A DNA stretch of 16,516 nucleotides from CAZUZD01 sp964624465 (GTDB lineage Bacteria; Planctomycetota; Planctomycetia; Isosphaerales; Isosphaeraceae), in assembly GCA_964624465.1 (NCBI GenBank), contig CAZUZD010000120.1, positions 1-16,516 of the forward strand. The letters run 5' to 3'. How positions within the stretch are numbered: the first letter of the stretch is position 1; every line of letters starts with the position of its first letter. This document shows, piece by piece, positions 8,883 through 15,770 of this stretch. The notes beneath the pieces are model-generated. The model was not told where the DNA came from and did no database searches. It was given only the letters and a program-made list of their open reading frames with translations. Both the position numbers and the translations under genes were made by a program.

Positions 8883-9893
8883 ATGACGACACGGATGCGC
8901 CGCTGCGTGAACCAACTGGCCAACAGCGACTCCGTCGACGAGGTCTTCCTCGTCGCCGACAAGCAGCTGCGGGCCAACCGCCAGGGCAACCTGTACCTGC
9001 ACCTCGAGCTGCGGGACAAGACGGGGACCGTCGGCGCCCGGCTCTGGAACGCCAGCGAGGCGCTGGCCAGCCGCTTCGAGCCCGGCGACTACCTGCACGC
9101 CCGCGGCAAGGTGCAGGTCTTCCAGGGCGCGTTGCAGATCATCCTCTCGAACATCGAGGTGGTCGACCCGGCGCGGATCGACCCCGTCGAGTTCCTGCCC
9201 CGGAGCGCCTCGGACGTGAGCCGGCTGATGGGCCGGCTCCGCGAGCTGCTCTTCGGCCTGGGCAACCCGCACCTGCGGTCGCTCGTCGAGTGCTTCCTGA
9301 TCGACGAGGCGTTCGTCCGCAAGTTCACCACGGCGCCGGCGGGCATCAAGAACCACCACGCGTACCAGTCGGGCCTGCTCGAGCACGTCGTCACCATGCT
9401 CGACGCCGCCTGGCGGATCGCGCCGCTGTACCCCGACCTCGACCGCGACCTGCTCCTGGCCGGCATCTTCCTGCACGACCTCGGCAAGATCGACGAGCTG
9501 AGCTACGAGCGCGCCTTCGGCTACACCGACGAGGGCCAGCTCGTCGGCCACCTGGTCATGGGCGTGTGCCTGGTCCGCGAGAAGGCGAAGAAGGCCGAGG
9601 ATCTGACCGGCGAGCCGTTCCCGGTCGAGCTGCGCCTGCGGCTCGAACACATGATCGTCAGCCACCACGGCAGCCACGAGTTCGGCAGCCCGAAGCTCCC
9701 GATGACCACCGAGGCCGTCGCGCTGCACTACCTCGACAACCTCGACGCCAAGATCCACACCTTCACCCGCGAGATCCGCGACGACCCGGCGCGGGAGTCG
9801 AGCTGGACCCCGTTCCACCAGAGCCTCGGCCGCCGCCTGTTCAAGGGCGCCCCCAACGGCCTCGGCGAGGTCGACGACTCCGCCGCCGAGTGA
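8883..9893 (+). CDS. yhaM: YhaM-like 3'-5' exoribonuclease (OB fold plus HD domain)
   Basis: Predicted metal-dependent 3'-5' exonuclease acting on single-stranded RNA (or DNA); 336 aa, close to the usual length of about 315. The N-terminal OB-fold-like region (about 15-105) contains GNLYLHLELRDKTGTVGARLW and the FEPGDYLHARGKVQVFQG strand pair. The HD domain follows with the conserved histidines: NHHAY (His158-His159), LLEHVV (His168), FLHDLGK (His198-Asp199) and VSHHGSHEFGSPK (His261-His262), ending in LHYLDNLDAK. The ATG at 8883 fits the start of the fold and lies right after a good promoter; the frame is open far upstream, but that is shadow. It is transcribed alone and converges on the M48 gene. 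The symbol rests on architecture only. Confidence 0.88.
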   Translation: MTTRMRRCVNQLANSDSVDEVFLVADKQLRANRQGNLYLHLELRDKTGTVGARLWNASEALASRFEPGDYLHARGKVQVFQGALQIILSNIEVVDPARIDPVEFLPRSASDVSRLMGRLRELLFGLGNPHLRSLVECFLIDEAFVRKFTTAPAGIKNHHAYQSGLLEHVVTMLDAAWRIAPLYPDLDRDLLLAGIFLHDLGKIDELSYERAFGYTDEGQLVGHLVMGVCLVREKAKKAEDLTGEPFPVELRLRLEHMIVSHHGSHEFGSPKLPMTTEAVALHYLDNLDAKIHTFTREIRDDPARESSWTPFHQSLGRRLFKGAPNGLGEVDDSAAE

Positions 9894-9927
9894 TGACGCC
9901 CCCGGGCCCGCCCCGTCACTCGGCCGC
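9882..9927. terminator. Inverted repeat spanning both convergent stop codons
   Basis: Arms at 9882-9893 and 9916-9927 match at 11 of 12 positions around a 22-base C/G-rich loop. Each arm contains the stop codon of one of the two convergent genes. It could be a bidirectional terminator, but there is no T tract. Confidence 0.4.
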
Positions 9928-11244
9928 CGGCCGCATCAGGGGGGCGTAGCGGAGCGGCTCGCCGCGCTCCCAGGGGCGGTAGCTGTTGCTGAAGTCGATG
10001 CGGTCGCCCAGCGACGGGTGCGTGGCCCGCACGGCGGTGAAGACCGGGCCGGGCCGGGGATAGCCCAGGTTCGCCTCCTGGAGCCGCACGAACGCCCGCG
10101 CGGCGGCCGCGTTGTCGCGCGTCAGCTCCAGCGCGAAGCGGTCGGCCTCGCGCTCCAGGTGCCGGCTGAACGCGTAGCCGACCGGCGAGAGGATCAGGTT
10201 GGCCGCCAGCCCGAGCGCGAACAGCAGCGGCAGCGCGGCCACGTCGGCGATCGACCTGATCCCGCCCAGCCGATCGCCCCACCGCGCCAGCACCGCCTGC
10301 GCCCCGCGATGCACGGCGTACAGGCCCAGCAGCACCAGCACGCTGGAGACGAGCAGCCCCTGCACGACGTGGTTCAGGGCGTAGTGGCCCAGCTCGTGCG
10401 CCATCACGACCCGCACCTCGTCGGGCCGGAGCCGGTCGACCAGCGTGTCCCAGAGCACGACCCGCTTGGTGCCGAGGAACCCGGTGACATACGCGTTGAC
10501 CGCCTTCGTCTCGCGGCTCTTGTCGACCTCGAAGACCCGCGAGCCGTCGACCCCGGCGCGCCGCGCCAGCTCGAGGATCTGCCCCTCCAGCGCCCGGTCG
10601 CGCATCGTCCCGAACCGGTTGAACGCCGGGTCGATCCAGACCGGCTTGATCAGCGCCAGGCCCAGCACCACCGGCAGCGTGATCAGGCCCGTCAGCAGCC
10701 ACCAGCGCCGGGGGCTCCGCACGATCAGCCGATGGACCCCCACGGCCGAGGGCACGAGGATGAGCAGCTCGAAGCCCACCGTCTTGACCTGGTCCAGCAG
10801 CCAGGCCGGGAACGTCTGGGTCGAGAGCCCGTAGGCGTGCAGCCGCACGAACCCGGCATACGCCGCCAGCGGCAGGTTGACGATCGCCAGCAGCACCCAC
10901 GCCGCCGCGACGTACACCGCCACCGTGCGGCCCGGTGTCCGCCCGATCTGGCGCGCGCGGTCGCGGAGCCAGACCGAGAGGCCGGTCGCCAGCGCCGCCA
11001 GCGGCACGGCGAACTCCCAGAGTCGCCGCACGACCCAGAGCGCATGGCCGCTGCGGTAGAACGCGACCGCGTCGGCCGTCGGCTCGGGCACCGCGACCGG
11101 TCCCGGCGGGGCGGGCGGGGGCTCGACCGGGGCGCCGATGGTGGGCGTCGGCCCGGGGTCCTGGCCGGCGGCGGTGGCCGTGAGTCCGGGGGCGAAGGGG
11201 AGCAGGACGAGGAGCAGCAGGCCCAGCAGGGCGGGTCGTGGCAC
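9916..11244 (-). CDS. Multi-pass membrane M48 metalloprotease, Ste24/CAAX-protease-like
   Basis: Zinc endopeptidase embedded in the cytoplasmic membrane (442 aa). An N-terminal hydrophobic signal (about 5-24, LLGLLLLVLLPFAPG) precedes a Pro-rich linker. Several membrane segments follow (about 75-95, 105-130, 155-175, 182-203), and two more flank the catalytic site (about 292-315 and 335-360). This is the layout of the Ste24/HtpX-like M48A group. The active site is H-E-L-G-H with His283, Glu284 and His287; the third zinc ligand is Glu364 in E-R-E-A-D, with Asp368. THPSLGDRI (about 408-416) is the conserved C-terminal M48 element. The start is GTG at 11244 with only a weak GAGG upstream. It begins 16 bases after the JAB gene, so it is the last gene of the Ubl operon. 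It may degrade or mature membrane proteins; a link to the conjugation system is inferred from position only. Confidence 0.9.
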   Translation of the reverse strand: MPRPALLGLLLLVLLPFAPGLTATAAGQDPGPTPTIGAPVEPPPAPPGPVAVPEPTADAVAFYRSGHALWVVRRLWEFAVPLAALATGLSVWLRDRARQIGRTPGRTVAVYVAAAWVLLAIVNLPLAAYAGFVRLHAYGLSTQTFPAWLLDQVKTVGFELLILVPSAVGVHRLIVRSPRRWWLLTGLITLPVVLGLALIKPVWIDPAFNRFGTMRDRALEGQILELARRAGVDGSRVFEVDKSRETKAVNAYVTGFLGTKRVVLWDTLVDRLRPDEVRVVMAHELGHYALNHVVQGLLVSSVLVLLGLYAVHRGAQAVLARWGDRLGGIRSIADVAALPLLFALGLAANLILSPVGYAFSRHLEREADRFALELTRDNAAAARAFVRLQEANLGYPRPGPVFTAVRATHPSLGDRIDFSNSYRPWERGEPLRYAPLMRPAAE

Positions 11245-11260
11245 GAGTCGGGCCTCGGGG

Positions 11261-12709
11261 TCAGCCGTAGGGTTGGGGGCGATCGGGGTCCCCGGGGGGC
11301 CTCGGGCCGGCGGCGGGGTTGGCCACGGTCACGGAGGGGCCGTCCAGGGGGCCGGATTCGGGGCCCAGGGTGCCGACGTCGGCGCGGCGGTTGAGGTTGG
11401 CCAGCAGGGCGGCGGCGGTGAGGGCGAACGCCAGCCAGCCTCCGAGCGCCGCCCAGTGGACCGGCCCCATTGGGCCGATGGCCAGGCCGCGCTCGGCGTC
11501 GCCCAGCTTGCCCTTGAGGGTCGCCAGCTCGTCGAGCGCTTTCTGGGCGGCGGCCTTCTCGGCGGCGGCCTCGGCGCCGGCCTGGTCGATCCGGAGCTGC
11601 GCCTGGTCGGCCTGCTGCTTGAGCGTGTCGTTCAGGGCGAGCAGGCCGGTCTTCTCGGTCTCGACCCGCGCGATCCGCTGCTCCAGCTCGGCCGAGCGCT
11701 CGGCGGCCCCGAGCAGGTTGGCGGCGTTGACCTCGGGCGGCACGCCGAGCTGGATCTGGCCCAGCAGGGTGTTCAGCGCCTGCTCCTTGGCCGAGATCCG
11801 CGCCGCCGGCGCGTCGTCCGAGCGGCGGGCGGTCAGCTCCGACTGGGCCCGCGCCACGGCGGCCAGGGCCTCGGATTGCTCCCGCAGGGTGCCGGCCAGG
11901 CTCGCCAGCCAGGCGAGCAGGCCGACGATCAGGCCCCCCAGGGCCAGGCCCAGCAGGGTGAAGACCGCGGCCGACTGGGTCCGGTCGACCGCGGTGACGG
12001 CGTGCGCGGGGGGTCGTGAGAGCATGGCAATGAGCTCCGCCTCCAGCCGTGGCGAGAGGCCGCTGCCGGCGCCCTCGGGGTTCGGCAGGTTCTCCAGGTC
12101 GTTCACGAACCGCGCCAGGGCCGAGCGGTCGCCGCGGTCGGCCGTCACGAAGAACCCGCGCACCGCCGCCATCTGGCCGTCGCGCCAGTGGAAGAAGCCG
12201 CGGGTCTGCCGGATCGGGTCGACGACGTAGGCGACCTGCAGGGCCTGCGCGAAGAAGTGGTGGTGGATGAACAGGTCGTGGCTGGAGAGGAACACGCCGA
12301 AGTCGGGGTGCGTGTGGTACCAGCCCACGATGTCCAGGTCGGGGAACCGCGCCTCACGCTCGCGGGTGATCTCCTCCCACGAGTCGTGCGTGTAGGTGAA
12401 GCTGGCCTGCGTGTTCTCGTAGTGCCGGGCCTCCAGGGCCTCGGTGATCAGCACGAACGGCTCGCCGGTCTCGTCGTCGACGCACTCCTTGCCCAGCAGG
12501 ATGCCGCCGAGCTCGACGGTCGTGTCCCGCAGCGCGTGCCGCTCGATGGCGTCGGCCGGCCGGCGATCGAGGAAGATCGGCAGGTCGCCGGGCCCGGGGG
12601 TCTCGTAGGCGATCGTGGTCCGCCGCCGGTCGCGGTCGGGCCGCCGCAGCCGCATCGGCTCGCGGAAGCTGACGTCGCCAAAGACCATCTCGTCGTCGCC
12701 TTGGCTCAC
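11261..12709 (-). CDS. JAMM/JAB (MPN+) metalloprotease with membrane anchor and coiled coil; predicted Ubl deconjugase
   Basis: Predicted zinc isopeptidase that cleaves Ubl-substrate bonds (482 aa). The JAB domain (about 45-190) has every JAMM residue: Glu66 in VELGGILLG, His132 and His134 in WYHTHPDFG, Ser142 and Asp145, spaced as H-x-H-x7-S-x2-D. A membrane segment (about 247-273, AAVFTLLGLALGGLIVGLLA) follows, then a long Ala/Glu/Gln-rich coiled coil (about 276-405), a second membrane segment (about 412-437, HWAALGGWLAFALTAAALLA), and a Pro/Gly-rich tail. Stand-alone bacterial JAB proteases are usually far shorter, so the tether is notable. With the JAB domain in the cytosol, the coiled coil would lie outside, or both segments could form a hairpin. 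GTG at 12709 overlaps the Uma2-gene stop (GTGA), implying coupled translation; ATG at 12688 is an alternative start. The Ubl ends in Gly with nothing after it, so deconjugation rather than precursor maturation is the likelier job. Confidence 0.9.
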   Translation of the reverse strand: MSQGDDEMVFGDVSFREPMRLRRPDRDRRRTTIAYETPGPGDLPIFLDRRPADAIERHALRDTTVELGGILLGKECVDDETGEPFVLITEALEARHYENTQASFTYTHDSWEEITREREARFPDLDIVGWYHTHPDFGVFLSSHDLFIHHHFFAQALQVAYVVDPIRQTRGFFHWRDGQMAAVRGFFVTADRGDRSALARFVNDLENLPNPEGAGSGLSPRLEAELIAMLSRPPAHAVTAVDRTQSAAVFTLLGLALGGLIVGLLAWLASLAGTLREQSEALAAVARAQSELTARRSDDAPAARISAKEQALNTLLGQIQLGVPPEVNAANLLGAAERSAELEQRIARVETEKTGLLALNDTLKQQADQAQLRIDQAGAEAAAEKAAAQKALDELATLKGKLGDAERGLAIGPMGPVHWAALGGWLAFALTAAALLANLNRRADVGTLGPESGPLDGPSVTVANPAAGPRPPGDPDRPQPYG

Positions 12710-13449
12710 GGCCGGGGTCCCTCCGCGCCCGCGGCCCGCCGCGCCAGCTCGGCCACGAACCCCGCGTGCTCCGCCGCCGCGATCCCCCGCTGCCCGGTCG
12801 CGACCACGCCCGCCAGGTCGCCGCCCAGCAGCGCCTTCGAGTCGAGCCAGAGTCCGGGGAACGCGATGCTGCGCCGGAGCCCATCGGCGTCGGGGGCGAT
12901 CGGCTCGAACTGGCCGTCACGCAGCGTCCACCAGTCGAGCGCGGCGTCGCGGGTCCGCCAGACCAGGTACTCCCGCACGCCGTTGCGGCGGTACGCCTCC
13001 CGCTTGGCGTGCAGGTCATAACTGGCCGAGGTCGAGGCGATCTCGACGATCAGCTCGGGCGCCCCCTCGACGTAGCGGTCCGGTCCGAGGCGGGCCTGGC
13101 CACCGTGCGAGGGCAGGATCATGAGGTACAGGTCGGGCTGCAGCAGGTTCTCGGCGTCGAGCCGGATCGACGCGTTGTCGGCCGCCTCGGTCCCCGGCGT
13201 GGCCGCGCGATACAGCCCGATCCAGGTGCCGAGCCACAGGTGCGGCACCCCGTGCTCGCGATGGGCCACCGGCGGCGTCATGAATACGACCCCCTCGACC
13301 AGCTCGGCCCGGACCATCGGCTGCGCCTGTGCCCGGCGCTCGAATTCGGCGCGGGTCAGGTGATCGCCATTCTCCAGCGGCGGCAGGTCCGCACCCGGGG
13401 CGGCGGGGCCGGGGGATGGGGGGCCGGCGGGTCGGAGACCGGTCGCCAT
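12706..13449 (-). CDS. Uma2 family protein (PD-(D/E)XK nuclease-like)
   Basis: Member of the Uma2 (DUF820) family, which has the restriction-endonuclease fold; most members have no assigned function (247 aa). Family features are LVEGVVFMTPPVAHREHG (about 50-67), QPDLYLM with Asp106, APELIVEIAS with Glu136, then Lys149 in AKREAYRRNGVREYLVW (about 148-164). Asp106, Glu136 and Lys149 correspond to the nuclease triad, so it may be active. The ATG at 13449 has GGAG about 9 bases upstream; the first 25 residues are Pro/Gly-rich. It lies 40 bases after the E1 gene and overlaps the JAB start by four bases, so it is fully inside the conjugation operon. It could be an effector, a substrate of conjugation, or a chance passenger, since Uma2 genes are very abundant in planctomycetes. 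Confidence 0.85.
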   Translation of the reverse strand: MATGLRPAGPPSPGPAAPGADLPPLENGDHLTRAEFERRAQAQPMVRAELVEGVVFMTPPVAHREHGVPHLWLGTWIGLYRAATPGTEAADNASIRLDAENLLQPDLYLMILPSHGGQARLGPDRYVEGAPELIVEIASTSASYDLHAKREAYRRNGVREYLVWRTRDAALDWWTLRDGQFEPIAPDADGLRRSIAFPGLWLDSKALLGGDLAGVVATGQRGIAAAEHAGFVAELARRAAGAEGPRP

Positions 13450-13489
13450 GCGAGTGCTCTCCGGGGAGGGAGGGGGGCGGGCGCGGCGA

Positions 13490-14659
13490 TCAGGCGGGCG
13501 GGTCGAAGGCGTGGCGGTCGGCGGCCAGGCGGAAGAAGCCGGTGCCGCCGGGGGCCTCGACCCGGACCACATCGTAAGGCGGGATGCCCAGCGCCGCCAG
13601 CGACCGATCGGCCAGAGGCGTGCCGGCCTCGACGCGGTGGATCACCTCGGGCTGCCCGGGGCGGTCGCAGCGCGGGCAGGTGGCCTCGGCCAGCGCCACC
13701 CGGGTGCGGGGGCGGAAGACCTCGGTGTGCCCGCCGCACGCCGGGCAGGTGATGCCCGTGACCAGGTCGCGGTCGAGCGCCAGCGCCAGCGGGCCCGGCA
13801 GGCTGGCGGCGGCCGCCGCGAACAGCGCCGAGGCGGGGTCGCGGTGGCCCAGGGGCAGGTCGAGCGGCTCGGGGTAGGTCTCGTGGCTCAGGCAGTCGTC
13901 GCGACGGGGCAGCTTCGTCGTGTAGAACTGGTTGCCGACCCCGTTGAAGACCAGCGCCGAGCCGGCGGCGACCGGCAGGCCGTGCAGGATCTTGAGCGCC
14001 TCCTGCACCTCCAGCGCGGCCATCATCGAGGCGATCGTCGGCGCCGTCGGCACCTTGCCCTCCAGGATGTCCTCGCGGCGGAGCAGGGGGCACGAGTAGC
14101 GGCGGTTCAGCAGCTCGTAGTCGCGGGAGGTCATGGTGCACTCGTAGCACGCCGAGTCGGGCGGTACGAAGACCTTGACCACCCCCTGGATCTCCTGGAT
14201 GCCGGCGTCGACCCAGGGGGTGCCCGCCTTCCAGCACTGACGGTTGACCCAGAGCCGTGCCTCGCGGTTGTCGAGGCAGCCGATGACGACGTCGACGTCG
14301 CCGAACAGGCCCAGGCCGACGTCGGTGATCACGTCGCCGTGCAGGCCGATCACCCGGCAGTCGGGGTTCAGCTCGACGGCCCGCTCGGCGGCGACCTCGG
14401 CCTTGGGCCGGCCGCCGTCGGCGGCGCGGAAGAGGACCGAGCGCGACAGGTTCGACGGCTCGACCCGGTCGAGGTCGATGACGTACGTGGTGCCCACGCC
14501 CAGCAGGGCCAGGTTCTTGAGGACCTCGTTGCCGAGCGCCCCGGCCCCCACGACCAGCACGCGCGCCGCCGCCAGCCGCTCCTGCCGCCACCAGCCGATC
14601 AGGCGGAGGCTGCCGTAGCGGTCGTCGTCGTCGATGACCAGGTCGGGGGCGTCGGACAT
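13490..14659 (-). CDS. E1-like (ThiF/MoeB/UBA family) activating enzyme with extra zinc ribbon
   Basis: Predicted to adenylate the C-terminal glycine of the Ubl with ATP and hold it as a thioester (389 aa). Arg14 in DDRYGSLRLIGWWRQ is at the usual N-terminal arginine position. The Rossmann nucleotide loop is VLVVGAGALGNEVLKNLALLGVG (Gly38 onward). D-L-D-R-V-E-P-S-N-L-S-R (62-73), Lys86 and CLDNREARLWVN (Asp130) are the remaining ATP/Mg contacts. Cys171-x2-Cys174 is the first zinc pair. Cys190 in RRYSCPLL lies where eukaryotic UBA3-type E1s carry the thioester cysteine, so I take it as catalytic. PTIASMMAALEVQEALKIL is the typical post-Cys helix. A second CxxC pair set (Cys305, Cys308, Cys328, Cys331) builds an additional zinc ribbon before a C-terminal beta-rich domain. 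It lies 30 bases after the 78-aa gene and 40 before Uma2. MoeB/ThiF of cofactor synthesis is the alternative, but the adjacent E2 and Ubl argue against it. Confidence 0.93.
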   Translation of the reverse strand: MSDAPDLVIDDDDRYGSLRLIGWWRQERLAAARVLVVGAGALGNEVLKNLALLGVGTTYVIDLDRVEPSNLSRSVLFRAADGGRPKAEVAAERAVELNPDCRVIGLHGDVITDVGLGLFGDVDVVIGCLDNREARLWVNRQCWKAGTPWVDAGIQEIQGVVKVFVPPDSACYECTMTSRDYELLNRRYSCPLLRREDILEGKVPTAPTIASMMAALEVQEALKILHGLPVAAGSALVFNGVGNQFYTTKLPRRDDCLSHETYPEPLDLPLGHRDPASALFAAAAASLPGPLALALDRDLVTGITCPACGGHTEVFRPRTRVALAEATCPRCDRPGQPEVIHRVEAGTPLADRSLAALGIPPYDVVRVEAPGGTGFFRLAADRHAFDPPA

Positions 14660-14689
14660 GGTGCGGGCGGCTCGGGGGTCGGGTCGGGG

Positions 14690-14926
14690 TCAGAACGGGT
14701 CGATCGCGAAGTCTTCGGACGGGTCGTCGGGGTCCGCCGGCTCGAACCGGGTGGCGTCCTCGCGGAAGTCGCGCAGGGCCCGATCCACCAGGCGGCGGAT
14801 CAGGGCCTCGACCGTGTCGAGGTCCTGGCGGTCGGGGGGCAGGGCATGCCAGCACTTGTGGATCGCCGCCCGCACGAACTGGTCGACGGCGCCAGGGTCG
14901 TTGTCACTCAGGTCCACCCAGGGCAT
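14690..14926 (-). CDS. Small acidic helical protein of the conjugation operon (78 aa)
   Basis: Not assignable to a family by eye. Two predicted helices (about 11-29, PGAVDQFVRAAIHKCWHAL, and 37-60, DTVEALIRRLVDRALRDF) are followed by an acidic tail, DPDDPSEDFAIDPF. The ATG at 14926 is preceded by GGAGAGG about 11 bases upstream. It lies between E2 (35-base gap) and E1 (30-base gap), so all three are likely co-transcribed. Position suggests an adaptor or E1-E2 bridging role; that is inference. Its single Cys (in IHKCWH) has no recognised catalytic context. Confidence 0.72.
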   Translation of the reverse strand: MPWVDLSDNDPGAVDQFVRAAIHKCWHALPPDRQDLDTVEALIRRLVDRALRDFREDATRFEPADPDDPSEDFAIDPF

Positions 14927-14961
14927 GGCGGTCGGGGCCTCTCCGTGCAGGCGGGGCCGGG

Positions 14962-15684
14962 TCAGTCGAGGAAGATGACCTCTTCAGGCGGGGCCGGGGG
15001 CGGCGGCGGCGGTGGTGGCGGCGCGGGCCGGGCGCGGAGGTCGAACTCCAGGTCGAGCACCATCACGTCCTCGCTCCGGGCCAGCGGGGGCGGCTCGGGG
15101 ATCAGCCCCAGCTCGGGCACGGCCGGCGGTGGCGGCGCGGCGACCGGGTGCGGCGGGGCGGGGGTCGCCTCGATGCGGCCCTGCGCCACGCGGCGGTCGC
15201 GGAGGGGGCGGGGGTCGATCGGGAACCCGAAGGCGGCCTGGTTGGCGGCCCAGAGGGCGGCCTCGCGGTTGTACGGGCTGCGGATGTCGTAGTTCTGGTA
15301 CCGCGCCATGTCCCAGAGCATCCCGCAGAGGGCGTCCAGGAACAGGCTCGGCACCCAGTGCGTGCCGTAGCCGCCCAGGCAGACCAGGCCGACCTCGGAG
15401 ATGTTCGGGTGGAAGATCGGCGAGAGCCAGCGGATCTCGGGCATGGTGCGCGGGTACGAGGCGCCCAGCTTGATCGAGACCTGGTGCTTGTCCCGGACCA
15501 CGATCCGGCGGTCCTCGTCGCGGGCCAGGCTCCGGCCGTGGAACTCGACGAGGTAGCGGTCGGGCGGGTCGCCGCTGGGGCGAAACCGCAGGATCGAGCT
15601 CTCCTCGGCGAGCCGGGCCATCGCCGCCGCGTCCGACCGCAGCCGGCGCATCTGGGGCGATTCGTAGGCGGTCCAGGCGGCCAT
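14962..15684 (-). CDS. E2-like (UBC-fold) conjugating enzyme with proline-rich tail
   Basis: Predicted to accept the Ubl from the E1 on a cysteine and transfer it to a target (240 aa). The UBC core spans about 10-165. YPRTMPEIRWLSPIFHPN (77-94) is the classic E2 stretch, with His92-Pro93-Asn94 followed eight residues later by the catalytic Cys102 in GLVCLGG. After it come THWVPSLFLDALCGML and NYDIRSPYNREAALWA, matching the helix and cross-over region. Residues 166-240 are a Pro/Ala-rich tail with a run of nine prolines (from about 223) and two copies of an acidic-hydrophobic motif, SEDVMVLD and PEEVIFLD, the second being the exact C-terminus. The ATG at 15684 has GGAGGA about 10 bases upstream. 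It lies 86 bases after the Ubl gene. The intact Cys and HPN say it is active rather than an inactive E2 variant. Confidence 0.92.
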   Translation of the reverse strand: MAAWTAYESPQMRRLRSDAAAMARLAEESSILRFRPSGDPPDRYLVEFHGRSLARDEDRRIVVRDKHQVSIKLGASYPRTMPEIRWLSPIFHPNISEVGLVCLGGYGTHWVPSLFLDALCGMLWDMARYQNYDIRSPYNREAALWAANQAAFGFPIDPRPLRDRRVAQGRIEATPAPPHPVAAPPPPAVPELGLIPEPPPLARSEDVMVLDLEFDLRARPAPPPPPPPPPAPPEEVIFLD

Positions 15685-15770
15685 GCGACGCGGTTCCTCC
15701 AGCGGGCACGAGCGTTCGGATCGCGGAGCGGTTTGCGACGCCGGGGGCCGTCGGGTCGGTCGGGCCGGGC

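Noticed and set aside
10018..11394. A 458-codon open frame on + opposite the M48 gene
   Set aside because: Shadow of the M48 protease, with Arg/Gln/His-rich translation and no ribosome site.
14990..15030. G-rich run as a regulatory repeat or quadruplex element
   Set aside because: It is the reverse complement of consecutive proline codons in the E2 tail and needs no other explanation.
13448..15292. A 614-codon open frame on + opposite E1 and E2
   Set aside because: Antisense to three well-supported genes; Gly-rich runs come from the reverse complement of the polyproline codons.
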